Assembly: GCA_963528625.1 (NCBI GenBank)
Contig: CAURVQ010000007.1
Location: forward strand, 1-64,000
From: CALHVR01 sp963528625
GTDB lineage: Bacteria > Fusobacteriota > Fusobacteriia > Fusobacteriales > Leptotrichiaceae
Reading direction: 5' to 3'
DNA length: 64,000 nt
Both the position numbers and the translations under genes were made by a program. Of the stretch, positions 33,497-42,430 are shown one piece after another. Under the pieces are notes generated by a model. The model had not been told where the DNA came from. It saw only the letters and a list, made by a program, of their open reading frames with translations, and made no database searches. How positions within the stretch are numbered: the stretch's first letter is position 1; every line of letters begins with the position of its first letter.

Positions 33497-34759
33497 ATGA
33501 GAATAGGAATTTTTACGGATACATATAGACCACAAGTGAACGGAGTTGTAAGCTCTATTACAACATTGGAAAAAGAACTTAGAAAATTAGGACATAAAGT
33601 GTATATTATAACGACTACAGATCCCGATGTTACAGGAGTTGAGCCAAATGTATTAAGAATACCAAGTATTGAATTTAAGCCTGCACCACAATACAGATTA
33701 GGACTTGTATATTCAGCAAAAATAATAAAAAAAATAGAAAAATTAAATTTAGATATAATGCATTCTCATACAGAATGGGGAGTTGGAACTTTTGCAAGAT
33801 TTGCAGCCTCAAAATTGGAAATACCGTTAGTTCATACTTATCATACTTTGTATGAATATTATACACATTACATTTTTAAAGGACATATGATAAATCAAGC
33901 GAAAAAAATAGCAGCTGTTATAAGTAAATATTATTGTGAAAAATGTGATGCTTTAATTGTTCCAACAAGAAAAGTAGAAGATATTTTATATTCATATGAT
34001 GTAGATAAAACTATGAATATTATTCCAACAGGACTTTATGTAGATAAATTTTACAGAGAAAATTATACTGATGAAGACCGACAATTTATTAAAGATAGTT
34101 ATGGTATAAAAAATACCGACTTTTTATGCGTATACATTGGAAGAGTCGCAAAAGAAAAAAGTATTGATGTTTTAATTGATATGTTTGCTAAAATTGATAA
34201 CCCTAATTATAAATTTATGATAGTTGGAAAAAGTTACGGCTCTATCGCTAACGATCTAAAAGAACAAGCAAAAAATTTAGGAATAGAAGATAGAGTTATA
34301 TTTGTTGGAGAAATTCCGCACGATAATATCGCAATCTATTATCAAATAGGAGATGTATTTTTAAATGCAAGTATTTCTGAAACACAAGGTCTTACATTTG
34401 TAGAAGCTATGGTTGCTAAAGTTCCGGTAAATGCTAGATTTGACAAAAATTTAGAAGATTTATTGGTAAAAAATGATGCAGGTTTAGTTTATAAAAATGA
34501 AGAAGAATTTATTGAAAATATACAAAAATTGAAAGAAGATAAAGAATTTAAAGAAAAAATAATAAATAACGCATTTGAAGTTTCAAAAGAATACACAGCA
34601 GAAAAATTTGGAGAAAAAGTGGAAGCGTTATATAAAAAAACGATAAAGGAGTACAATAAAGATGAAAGTTTTACTATTTTCAGAGGGGAAAAATACTTTC
34701 AGCAGATCAGGCGTTGGGCAAGCACTAAATCATCAAAAAGAAGCCCTTGGAGCAAATAA
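33497..34759 (+). CDS. GT4 glycosyltransferase, diacylglycerol glucosyltransferase-like
   Basis: GT-B glycosyltransferase, 420 residues, beginning MRIGIFTDTYRPQVNGVV like bacterial 1,2-diacylglycerol 3-glucosyltransferases. It has the GT4 motifs HSHTEWGVGTFAR, GRVAKEKSIDVLIDMF and SISETQGLTFVEAMVAKVP (the EX7E acidic pair). It probably transfers glucose to a membrane lipid on the cytoplasmic face. The last ~33 residues are read out of frame across the start of the next glycosyltransferase gene and look like non-protein sequence. A frameshift near the A-run 34634-34640 has probably removed an earlier stop. Another membrane glycolipid acceptor is possible. Confidence 0.85.
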   Translation: MRIGIFTDTYRPQVNGVVSSITTLEKELRKLGHKVYIITTTDPDVTGVEPNVLRIPSIEFKPAPQYRLGLVYSAKIIKKIEKLNLDIMHSHTEWGVGTFARFAASKLEIPLVHTYHTLYEYYTHYIFKGHMINQAKKIAAVISKYYCEKCDALIVPTRKVEDILYSYDVDKTMNIIPTGLYVDKFYRENYTDEDRQFIKDSYGIKNTDFLCVYIGRVAKEKSIDVLIDMFAKIDNPNYKFMIVGKSYGSIANDLKEQAKNLGIEDRVIFVGEIPHDNIAIYYQIGDVFLNASISETQGLTFVEAMVAKVPVNARFDKNLEDLLVKNDAGLVYKNEEEFIENIQKLKEDKEFKEKIINNAFEVSKEYTAEKFGEKVEALYKKTIKEYNKDESFTIFRGEKYFQQIRRWASTKSSKRSPWSK

Positions 34760-35687
34760 TGTTGAATTTACTTTAGATGAAAATGATGATTATGATTTAG
34801 TTCATATAAATACGATAGGCTTGAAGTCTTGGAGTGTTTTAAAAAAAGCTAAAAAAGCTGGAAAACCTGTTATTTATCATACTCATACTACTTATGAAGA
34901 TTTTAAAGGAAGTGTAAAATTTAGTAATGAACTTGCACCGATTATAAGATTTTGGGCTAAAAAACTTTATAATGCAGCCGATTATCTAATTTCACCAACA
35001 GAATATACTAAAAATCTTATTGAAACAAAATATTTAATAAATTCAAAAGAAGTAAGAGTTATTTCAAATGGCGTAAATACAGAGAAATTTTGTAAATATG
35101 AAGAATTAAAAAATAAATTTTTAGAAGAATATAAAATCACTAAACCTTTAATAATTACGGCTGGACTACCCTTTGAACGAAAAGGAATAAAAGATTTTGT
35201 TGAAATTGTAAAAAAATGTAAAGATTATCAATTTATGTGGTTTGGATCATCAAGTATAAAACCGATGTTACCAAAAAAAATTCAAAATATAATGAATAAT
35301 CCTCCAGAAAATTTAATTTTCCCGGGTTATATTGAAAAAGATTTATTAATTGGAGCTTTCAGTGCTGCAAAAGCATTTTTATTTATGACTTATGAAGAAA
35401 ATGAGGGGATTGTCGTACTTGAATCTCTTTCAGCAAAACTACCGTTAATTGTGAGGGACATTCCAGTTTATGAAAATTGGCTTGAAAACAATAAAAACTG
35501 CTTTAAAGCAAAAAATAATGAGGAATTTCACAAAAAAATTGTAGATATAGTAGAAAATAAAGTAGCTAATTTAGATGAAATTATTGAAAATGCTTATAGT
35601 ATAGCTAGAGAGAGAGATTTAAAAGAAATCGGAAAAAAATATAAAGAATATTATGAGTATGTTTTAAAAAATTATAATAACAAATAA
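34662..35687 (+). CDS. GT4 glycosyltransferase, diglucosyl-diacylglycerol synthase-like
   Basis: A second GT-B enzyme, 341 residues. The N-terminus carries FSRSGVGQALNHQKEAL, and the C-terminal half has ITAGLPFERKGIKDFVEI and YEENEGIVVLESLSAKLP with the two catalytic-type Glu residues. The size and sequence style recall the enzyme that adds a second glucose to monoglucosyl-diacylglycerol, and the preceding gene would supply its substrate. The ATG at 34662 with AAAGGAG upstream is secure, yet it lies 98 nt inside the annotated end of the first gene. A weak hairpin follows the stop. Confidence 0.85.
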   Translation: MKVLLFSEGKNTFSRSGVGQALNHQKEALGANNVEFTLDENDDYDLVHINTIGLKSWSVLKKAKKAGKPVIYHTHTTYEDFKGSVKFSNELAPIIRFWAKKLYNAADYLISPTEYTKNLIETKYLINSKEVRVISNGVNTEKFCKYEELKNKFLEEYKITKPLIITAGLPFERKGIKDFVEIVKKCKDYQFMWFGSSSIKPMLPKKIQNIMNNPPENLIFPGYIEKDLLIGAFSAAKAFLFMTYEENEGIVVLESLSAKLPLIVRDIPVYENWLENNKNCFKAKNNEEFHKKIVDIVENKVANLDEIIENAYSIARERDLKEIGKKYKEYYEYVLKNYNNK

Positions 35688-35691
35688 AATA

Positions 35692-35740
35692 AATAACTTA
35701 AGTATATTATATAAAAATATATTTGAGTTATTTTTAACAT
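35692..35740 (+). terminator. terminator after the glycosyltransferase pair
   Basis: A long AT-rich stem (AATAACTTAAGTATAT against ATATATTTGAGTTATT with wobbles), followed by a T-rich tract. Confidence 0.6.
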
Positions 35741-35783
35741 AATTATAAAAGTTTAAAAACTGAAATTAAAATAGGAGAAAATT

Positions 35784-36986
35784 ATGACAGAAAAAATAAA
35801 AGAATTAGCAGAAAAACATAAAAAAGAAATAATAGAGTTAAGAGAATATTTACATCAATATCCGGAGCTTGATTTAGATTTATTTAATACACAAAAAACT
35901 ATAAAAGAAAAATTAGATAAATTGGGAATAGAATATAAAGAGATGGCTAAAACAGGTATAGCTGCTATAATTAGAGGGGAAAAAGGAAATAAAAACGACA
36001 TAAATCGTAAAACTATTTTGCTTCGGGGAGATATGGACGCCTTACCAGTTAAAGAGGAAGCTGATGTCCCTTTTAAGTCTAAAATAGGCGGAAAAATGCA
36101 CGCTTGTGGACATGACGGACATACAGCTGGATTATTTGGAGCTTTACTTATAATTAACGATTTAAAAGAGGGATTGGAAGGAAATGTTAAATTTGCATTT
36201 CAACCGGGTGAAGAACGAAGTGGTGGAGCTGAAAAAATGATAGAGGAAGGTATTTTAGAGAATCCTAAAGTTGATATGGCTTTTGGGCTTCATCTTTGGG
36301 GAACTATGGAAGAAAAAAAGGGAACAACTATCGTCGGGCCTATGATGGCATCACCTGATGAATTTACAATAAAAATAATAGGAAAAGGAGGACACGCTTC
36401 TGCACCGGAATATTGTGTTGACCCCGTTGTTATCGCAGCCCAAGTTGTGTTAGGACTTCAAACTATAAAAAGTAGATTGATTAGTACTTTCAAGCCTTTA
36501 GTATTGACATGTTCAGTTATTGAAGCTGGTACTGCATTTAATGTCATTCCTAGCGATGTTACGATAAAAGGAACTGTTCGTACGCTTGATAAAGACTTAC
36601 GAGCTGAAATTCCTAAAATGATGGAACAAATAATTTCAGGAATTACTACAGCGTATGATGCAAAATATGAGTTCATTTATGATAAATATTATCCTATTTT
36701 AGTAAATAATGAAAATGCAACAAACATTATGAGAAATTCTTTAATGAAAATAATGGGTAAAGAAAATTATGTTGAAATGGAAAATCCTATAATGGGAGGA
36801 GAAGATTTCGCTTATTTTGCACAAAAAGTACCTTCAGCTTTTGCTTTTGTAGGCGTTGTACCAAAAGGAGAAGAAGCTTATCCAAATCATCATCCTAAAT
36901 TTAATTTTAATAGTGAGATGGCAGTAGAAAATGCAAAAATTTTAACACAAACGGTATTTGAAGCTATTGAAAATTATAAAAAATAA
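35784..36986 (+). CDS. M20-family metal-dependent amidohydrolase
   Basis: Cytoplasmic zinc/manganese amidohydrolase that removes acyl groups from amino acids or related compounds (hippurate/IAA-amino acid hydrolase group). 400 residues with REYLHQYPELDLDLFNT, RGDMDALPV, MHACGHDGHTAGL and PGEERSGGAEKMIEEG metal-site motifs, a lid dimerisation domain and the terminal MGGEDFAYF segment. AGGAG precedes the ATG. It stands alone between two terminators. The substrate cannot be decided from sequence. Confidence 0.9.
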   Translation: MTEKIKELAEKHKKEIIELREYLHQYPELDLDLFNTQKTIKEKLDKLGIEYKEMAKTGIAAIIRGEKGNKNDINRKTILLRGDMDALPVKEEADVPFKSKIGGKMHACGHDGHTAGLFGALLIINDLKEGLEGNVKFAFQPGEERSGGAEKMIEEGILENPKVDMAFGLHLWGTMEEKKGTTIVGPMMASPDEFTIKIIGKGGHASAPEYCVDPVVIAAQVVLGLQTIKSRLISTFKPLVLTCSVIEAGTAFNVIPSDVTIKGTVRTLDKDLRAEIPKMMEQIISGITTAYDAKYEFIYDKYYPILVNNENATNIMRNSLMKIMGKENYVEMENPIMGGEDFAYFAQKVPSAFAFVGVVPKGEEAYPNHHPKFNFNSEMAVENAKILTQTVFEAIENYKK

Positions 36987-37013
36987 GTTTATTTTATTTC
37001 TACAATTTTAAAA

Positions 37014-37065
37014 GGCATTCAAAATATAAATTGCACTATCATTTATATTTGAATGTCTATTTTTA
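37014..37065 (+). terminator. terminator after the M20 amidohydrolase
   Basis: A long stem formed by GGCATTCAAAATATAAAT and a near-complement ending GAATGTC, then a T-rich run. Confidence 0.7.
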
Positions 37066-37092
37066 TAATAAAACTTTTTTAATAACTAAAAC

Positions 37093-37124
37093 AAAAAAAG
37101 AATACCTTAAGGTATTCTTTTTTC
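37093..37124. terminator. bidirectional terminator between the amidohydrolase and outer-membrane protein genes
   Basis: AAAAAAGAATACC, 4-nt loop, GGTATTCTTTTTT: a near-perfect symmetrical terminator immediately downstream of the minus-strand outer-membrane protein gene. Confidence 0.9.
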
Positions 37125-37133
37125 TATTTAAAA

Positions 37134-38156
37134 CTATTTTTCTAATGATACTTTTAATCCTGTTTTTAATTCTTTTCCATTATTTTTGTATGTATCAGTA
37201 GCTGCTGCTTTATGAACTTTTGTATCTACTAAGTTATATGAAACATAAGGTTTAATTACAACTTTACCTACTGCAGTTTCAACTTCTTTTTTGTAGTTTG
37301 CATTTAATTCTACTTTAAATCCATTGTCATAAGCATTAACTCCTATAACTTTTGATAATTCATCGCTAACTGTTACTGATCCAGTGAATCCTACGAAATC
37401 AGGTGTAGTATATGTAACTGATGGTTTAAAGCTTACTTCATATTTAGAATTTTTAGTAGAATCATTATTAACTGCTGTATTATTAGTAGCTGTTAATGTA
37501 GACGCTAATCTTCTATATTTATTGTTTAATGATACTGAATATTCTAATTTACCATATTTCCCTTCAGCTAAAGTATTTCCGTATGATAAGTTTAAGTCAA
37601 CTCCCCATACTTTATGTTTTTCAGAATCTGATAACGCAATATCAGAATTATTTGTGTCATACATAGCGTAAAGTACTTTTGGTTCAACGCTTACTCCAAC
37701 TACTTTAAATGATGGTTGGAAATAGAATGTACTAGTATATGTATTAGTAGGAGTTCCAGTAGTTACAGTTGCTCTTTCTATTTTCCCTTCATATCCTACT
37801 TTTAATGTTGTATCTAAGTTTCCTAATTTAACATCTTTTCTTAATGCTAATTCTGGTTTAACTTCTAAGTTTGCTCTTCCTGTAGGAGTTGTAGTACTTC
37901 TATTAAATGTATCTACATGTCCTAACGAGAAGTCTGCTTCTAATCCAGCTTCATCACTTAACACAACAGTTCCTGCTACTGTTTTAATAAATTTAAGTTT
38001 GCTTCTTGCTCCTGTTTTAACAAGACTATTTTGATTAACATCAAATTGATTTTCTCCTTTTACATCTAAACTTAATGATTTTACAAAATCTTGATTAGCT
38101 AATGAAACAGATGACACTGCAACTGTTAAAGCTAATAATCCTAACGTTTTTTTCAT
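37134..38156 (-). CDS. outer-membrane beta-barrel protein
   Basis: A 340-residue exported protein. The signal peptide covers residues 1-20 (cut after SLA). The rest is made of alternating hydrophobic/polar stretches typical of transmembrane beta-strands, such as TTLKVGYEGKIE and YEVSFKPSVTYTTP, ending in KTGLKVSLEK without the usual C-terminal Phe/Trp. There are no cysteines. No specific porin family is recognised. It has a consensus promoter, an AGGAGGAAAAG ribosome site and a strong terminator, so high expression as a single gene is likely. Confidence 0.75.
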   Translation of the reverse strand: MKKTLGLLALTVAVSSVSLANQDFVKSLSLDVKGENQFDVNQNSLVKTGARSKLKFIKTVAGTVVLSDEAGLEADFSLGHVDTFNRSTTTPTGRANLEVKPELALRKDVKLGNLDTTLKVGYEGKIERATVTTGTPTNTYTSTFYFQPSFKVVGVSVEPKVLYAMYDTNNSDIALSDSEKHKVWGVDLNLSYGNTLAEGKYGKLEYSVSLNNKYRRLASTLTATNNTAVNNDSTKNSKYEVSFKPSVTYTTPDFVGFTGSVTVSDELSKVIGVNAYDNGFKVELNANYKKEVETAVGKVVIKPYVSYNLVDTKVHKAAATDTYKNNGKELKTGLKVSLEK

Positions 38157-38207
38157 AATCTTTTCCTCCTAAAATTTTACTTTTAATATTTTAACAATCT
38201 CAAGTGG

Positions 38208-38236
38208 ATTATAACACAATATTATTTTTTTGTAAA
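38208..38236 (-). promoter_or_regulatory. main promoter of the outer-membrane protein gene
   Basis: Minus strand TTTACA, 17-nt spacer, TATAAT with TG one base upstream of the -10; about 50 nt from the ATG. Confidence 0.75.
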
Positions 38237-38332
38237 GTATTTTTTTTATTCTCTCATTTTTCTTTAATTTTTTTGTGCTTCGCTTAATATTACAACATAA
38301 AATAATACTAATCTATAATTCCATCTCACTGT

Positions 38333-38361
38333 ATTATACCTTAATTTTAAAAATTTTGCAA
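38333..38361 (-). promoter_or_regulatory. second, upstream promoter
   Basis: Minus strand TTGCAA, 17-nt spacer, TATAAT. It would give a 170-nt leader for the outer-membrane protein gene or a separate small RNA. Confidence 0.45.
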
Positions 38362-38473
38362 ATTTTTTTTATTTCAAATTATAACTTTGCTCTACTACAA
38401 CAATTCCTATCTTTAAATTTATTCACTCTTTTTAGCTTTTATATTTATTTCTAAAATAAATTATAATCACTTT

Positions 38474-41161
38474 TTATTTTAATTCTCCCCAATTTTTATT
38501 ATGCTCTCCATTCGCTTTCAATTTTACATTTTCTAATGTAAGACTATTTTCCATAATATTTTTAATTTCTATCATATATTTTTCAACGACTTCATCTTTT
38601 ACTTCAAATATTAATTCATCATGTACTTGAAGTAACATCTTTATGTCATCATTATTTTTAAATTTATTAAATAATTCAATCATTACCATTTTTATAATAT
38701 TTGCTGCCGTCCCTTGAACTACAGTATTTACTGCCATTCTATTTGCTTGATTTTTAACATTTTTATTACTAGAATTTATTCCACTTATATATCTTCGTGT
38801 TCCATATAATGTTTCAACAAAGCCGTTAAGTTGTGCTTCTTCCAATACATTATCTAAAAATTGTTTAACTTTTGGATATTGTTCAAAATACGCTTTTATA
38901 TATTGGCTTGCGTCTGACAATGGAATTTTCAACTCTTTTGACAATCCAAACGATGTTTTCCCATACAAAATACTGAAATTTATTACTTTTGCTACACTTC
39001 GCTCAAACTTACTAACTTCTTCTTCCTCCATTTTATAAAAAATTCGTCTTGCCGTTAAATCGTGTAAATCTCTATCTTTTTGATATGCTAATATTAAATT
39101 TTCGTCTTTTGAAAGTTCTGCCAATACTCTTAACTCAATTTGCGAATAGTCAAATGAAATTAAACTCCAACCGTTTTCAGCAACAAATCCTTTTCTTATT
39201 TTCGTCCCTTCTTCTGTCCTTGTTGGAATATTTTGTACATTTGGATTTGAAGATGAAAGTCTACCCGTTGCAGTTCCATTTTGATTAAACGATGTATGAA
39301 TTCTACTATTTTCATCTGCCAATTTTGGTAACGGCTCTACATAAGTTGACAATAATTTCGTATATCCTCTATATTCTAATAACTTTTCAGCTATCTCTAT
39401 TCCTCTTTCAGCCAATGTTTCCAACACTTCCACATCTGTTGAATATCCAGTTTTCGTTTTTTTCACCGGCTCAATCATCATTTTTTCAAACAAAATTTCT
39501 GATAATTGTTTTGGTGAACCTATATTAAATTTTTTTCCTGATAATTCATATATTTTCTCTTCCAATTCCAATATATTTTTTTCTAATTCTTTTCCGTAAA
39601 TTTCAAAATATTTTTTATCAATTTTTATACCATTTTTTTCCATTTCAGCTAAAACCGGTACAAGTTTTATTTCTAAATCATTATATACATTATACAGACC
39701 TTCATTTTCAAGTCTTTCTTTTAATATACTTTTTAATTCATATAAAAAACTTGATCTTTTAGCGATAAATTCTTTTTTTTCGTCGTCTTCTATTGTTTCA
39801 ATTTTTCTTTTTTTGAATTGATCTTCAAACTTTTCTATATTTTCTCCTAATTCAGAAAAAATAATATTTTCTAAATCTTGAGAACTTTCTGTCCCAAGCA
39901 CATACCACGCAAGCATTACATCAAAATAATTTGTTAATTTATTATTATTTTTCAACAATTCTTTTATATTATAACCTACTATTTCTTTATTCGTTAAGCT
40001 TTCATATATTTTATTAATATTTTCCTCATTTTTTAAGTAAATATAAGTCCCTTTTTTTTCACTTACTGCTATTCCAAACTCATTTTCAAAATAGCCAATT
40101 TTATCATTAATTTCTACCATTTTTTGTACAAATTCATCTATATTTAAAGTTTCTATTTTTTCATCAACTTTTTCTATTTTAATTTTTTCTAATTCTTCGT
40201 TTGTGTTAGCAAATAAAGAAATTTGTCCTTCATTATTATCTTTTTTAGTGTTTGTACTTGATAATTTACCTAATTTTTTCATTTCATTTTCTATATTTGA
40301 ACTAAACTTTTTGAACTCCATTTTTTTATAAATTTCAAGTAATAATTCTAAATTTTTAGTTTCTACTTTTAATTTATTTTTATCATACTCTACTTCAACA
40401 TCTTTATAAACTGTTGCCAATTTTCTACTTAAAAAAGCATTTTCCTTATCTTTTATAAGTTTTTCTTTCATTTTACCTTTTATTTCATCAATATTTTCAT
40501 AAAGTGTTTCAAGGTCTCCGTATTCTGTTATAAGTTTCACTCCCGTTTTAGGTCCTATCCCTGCAACTCCCGGTATTCCATCTGAGGCATCTCCCATAAG
40601 ACCAAATAAATCAGGTATTTTATCTGGCGTAACTCCTAAATTTTCAATGACATCAGCTTCATTTCTTACATATTTAAACATTGATTTTTTATCGCCCTTA
40701 CCTAATAATGCGATATTTATTTTGCCGTTCACTAACTGTGATAAATCTTTATCGCCTGTAACGATATAAACTTCTATTTCTTCGTCTTCATCTTTTGAAA
40801 ACTTGGTTGCTAATGTAGAAATAACATCATCAGCTTCATATCCCATAACTTTATACTTTGGAATTTTATATCCATCTAAAACATCCATAATACTATCAAT
40901 TTGCTCAACTAAATCTTCAGGCATACTTTCCCTGTGTGCTTTGTAAGATTCTAGTTCTTCTGACCTTTTTAGCTCATTTCTTTTTACATCAAGGCATGCC
41001 ACTAAATAGTCCGGCTCTAATTCCTTTATTAGACCTTCTATCGTATTTACAAATCCGTAAGTTGCCCCCGTTGGCATTCCTTTACTATTTCTCATATTCA
41101 TTAAAGCAAAATGCGAACGATAAATCATTGCACTCGTATCTAATATTACTGCTCTTTTCAT
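38474..41161 (-). CDS. polA: DNA polymerase I, proofreading-deficient type
   Basis: Repair and Okazaki-fragment polymerase, 895 residues. The N-terminal 5'-3' exonuclease is intact (LDTSAMIYRSHFAL, GDKDLSQLV, DASDGIPGVAGIGPKTG). The central 3'-5' exonuclease domain is present but lacks its metal ligands: FENE stands where DTET is expected, and NIKEL replaces NLKYD. The polymerase domain is complete (SFDYSQIELRVLAELS, the RSVAKVINFSILYG finger helix, QVHDELIFEV). I use the ATG at 41161 with AGGAAGAG upstream; the frame extends 31 further codons without support. A promoter match lies at 41196-41224. Confidence 0.95.
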   Translation of the reverse strand: MKRAVILDTSAMIYRSHFALMNMRNSKGMPTGATYGFVNTIEGLIKELEPDYLVACLDVKRNELKRSEELESYKAHRESMPEDLVEQIDSIMDVLDGYKIPKYKVMGYEADDVISTLATKFSKDEDEEIEVYIVTGDKDLSQLVNGKINIALLGKGDKKSMFKYVRNEADVIENLGVTPDKIPDLFGLMGDASDGIPGVAGIGPKTGVKLITEYGDLETLYENIDEIKGKMKEKLIKDKENAFLSRKLATVYKDVEVEYDKNKLKVETKNLELLLEIYKKMEFKKFSSNIENEMKKLGKLSSTNTKKDNNEGQISLFANTNEELEKIKIEKVDEKIETLNIDEFVQKMVEINDKIGYFENEFGIAVSEKKGTYIYLKNEENINKIYESLTNKEIVGYNIKELLKNNNKLTNYFDVMLAWYVLGTESSQDLENIIFSELGENIEKFEDQFKKRKIETIEDDEKKEFIAKRSSFLYELKSILKERLENEGLYNVYNDLEIKLVPVLAEMEKNGIKIDKKYFEIYGKELEKNILELEEKIYELSGKKFNIGSPKQLSEILFEKMMIEPVKKTKTGYSTDVEVLETLAERGIEIAEKLLEYRGYTKLLSTYVEPLPKLADENSRIHTSFNQNGTATGRLSSSNPNVQNIPTRTEEGTKIRKGFVAENGWSLISFDYSQIELRVLAELSKDENLILAYQKDRDLHDLTARRIFYKMEEEEVSKFERSVAKVINFSILYGKTSFGLSKELKIPLSDASQYIKAYFEQYPKVKQFLDNVLEEAQLNGFVETLYGTRRYISGINSSNKNVKNQANRMAVNTVVQGTAANIIKMVMIELFNKFKNNDDIKMLLQVHDELIFEVKDEVVEKYMIEIKNIMENSLTLENVKLKANGEHNKNWGELK

Positions 41162-41195
41162 TTTATCTCTTCCTATCTTTTTTATTTTACATTTT

Positions 41196-41224
41196 ATTAT
41201 ATCATAATATTTTATAATTCTTAA
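41196..41224 (-). promoter_or_regulatory. putative promoter of polA
   Basis: Minus strand TTAAGA, 17-nt spacer, TATAAT preceded by TGA (extended -10). It is back to back with the psuK promoter. Confidence 0.5.
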
Positions 41225-41247
41225 ATAAAATTTATTGTCAGTTGCTA

Positions 41248-41276
41248 TTGACAAGTTTTAATTTATGTTGTATAGT
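41248..41276 (+). promoter_or_regulatory. promoter of psuK-psuG
   Basis: TTGACA, 17-nt spacer, TATAGT with an upstream TG; the start of transcription would be about 55 nt before the psuK ATG. Confidence 0.75.
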
Positions 41277-41336
41277 TAAATTGTAAACTTATACAAAGAT
41301 AATTTATTTTTATTAATATTGGAAGGAGAAATTTTT

Positions 41337-42425
41337 ATGACAGAAAGAGAAAAAGAGATTGTAAATTTAATTAAAAGTAATCCTCTTATAACACAAGAAG
41401 AATTAGCTGCTGAATTAAATTGTGCAAGAACATCAATAGCAGTACATATAAGTAATTTAATGAAAAAAGGAGTAATCATCGGTAAAAAATATATTATTAA
41501 TGAAGAACCTTATGTTTTAACTATTGGTGGAACTAATATTGACATTCAAGGTACATCATATAATAAATTAATCCGTCAAGATTCTAATCCGGGGTCAATA
41601 AATATTTCTTATGGAGGAGTTGGAAAAAATATAGCTGAAAATATTAGAAAATTAGGACTTTCATCTACATTTATTACAGCTTTTGGAGATGATATTTACG
41701 GAAAAGATATTCAATCATATTTAAAAAAAATAAGTATTGATATTAATGATTCACTTGTTATTCCAGATACAAAAAGTGCGATGTATATTTCTATTCTAGA
41801 TGAAAATCATGAAATGGACTTAGCAGTTTCTTCAATGGATATTTGTAAACACATTACACCTGATTACTTAAATTCAATAAGAAAAAAATTAACTGCTGCT
41901 GAATTATTAGTAGTTGATACAAACTTAGAAACAGAAACTCTTGAATTTATTACTCATTTAAGAAAAAAACCAAAAATAATTTTAGATACTGTTTCTACTA
42001 AAAAAGCGTTAAAAGTTAAAAGCTTTATTGGAAGATTTGATATTATCAAACCTAATTTAATTGAAGCTGAAACTTTAAGTGGTATAACTATTAACAATGA
42101 CGATGATTTGAAAAAAGTTGGAAGTTATTTCATTAATAAAGGAGTTGAAAAAGTATATATTTCATTAGGGGCAAGAGGTGTCTTTTATATGAATGAAGAA
42201 AAAAATGGAATTATTGCACCGCCTAAAATTAATGTAGTTAGCACAAACGGTGCAGGGGATGCTTTTGTTGCAGGTATTGCTTACGGGGAATTCAACAAAT
42301 TTGATATTGAAAAATCTACAAGATATGGAGTCGCTGCTTCAGCACTTACTGCTTTAGATATTAACACAATTACAGATAAAGTGAATTTAAAAAATATAGA
42401 ATCAATAATGGAAGAAATGGAGTGA
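41337..42425 (+). CDS. psuK: pseudouridine kinase with N-terminal winged helix
   Basis: PfkB-family kinase that phosphorylates pseudouridine to its 5'-phosphate, the substrate of the next gene. The 362-residue protein begins with a winged-helix DNA-binding domain (TEREKEIVNLIKSNPLITQ, helix with CARTSIAVHISNLMKKG, residues 1-55). The kinase domain follows, with GGVGKNIAENIRKLG and the catalytic NGAGDAFVAGIAYG. E. coli YeiC has the same layout, so the protein may regulate its own operon. The ATG at 41337 is preferred over a TTG 18 nt upstream because GGAAGGAG lies between them. Confidence 0.9.
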   Translation: MTEREKEIVNLIKSNPLITQEELAAELNCARTSIAVHISNLMKKGVIIGKKYIINEEPYVLTIGGTNIDIQGTSYNKLIRQDSNPGSINISYGGVGKNIAENIRKLGLSSTFITAFGDDIYGKDIQSYLKKISIDINDSLVIPDTKSAMYISILDENHEMDLAVSSMDICKHITPDYLNSIRKKLTAAELLVVDTNLETETLEFITHLRKKPKIILDTVSTKKALKVKSFIGRFDIIKPNLIEAETLSGITINNDDDLKKVGSYFINKGVEKVYISLGARGVFYMNEEKNGIIAPPKINVVSTNGAGDAFVAGIAYGEFNKFDIEKSTRYGVAASALTALDINTITDKVNLKNIESIMEEME

Positions 42426-42430
42426 TAAAT

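Larger units (their letters stand above)
38157..38473 (-). other. 317-nt regulatory gap upstream of the outer-membrane protein gene
   Basis: Carries two minus-strand promoter matches (38208-38236 and 38333-38361). No ORF of note lies between them. A compact GCGAAGC motif, known for forming very stable mini-hairpins, lies near 38278-38284 in the putative long leader. No terminator for polA is evident. Confidence 0.5.
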
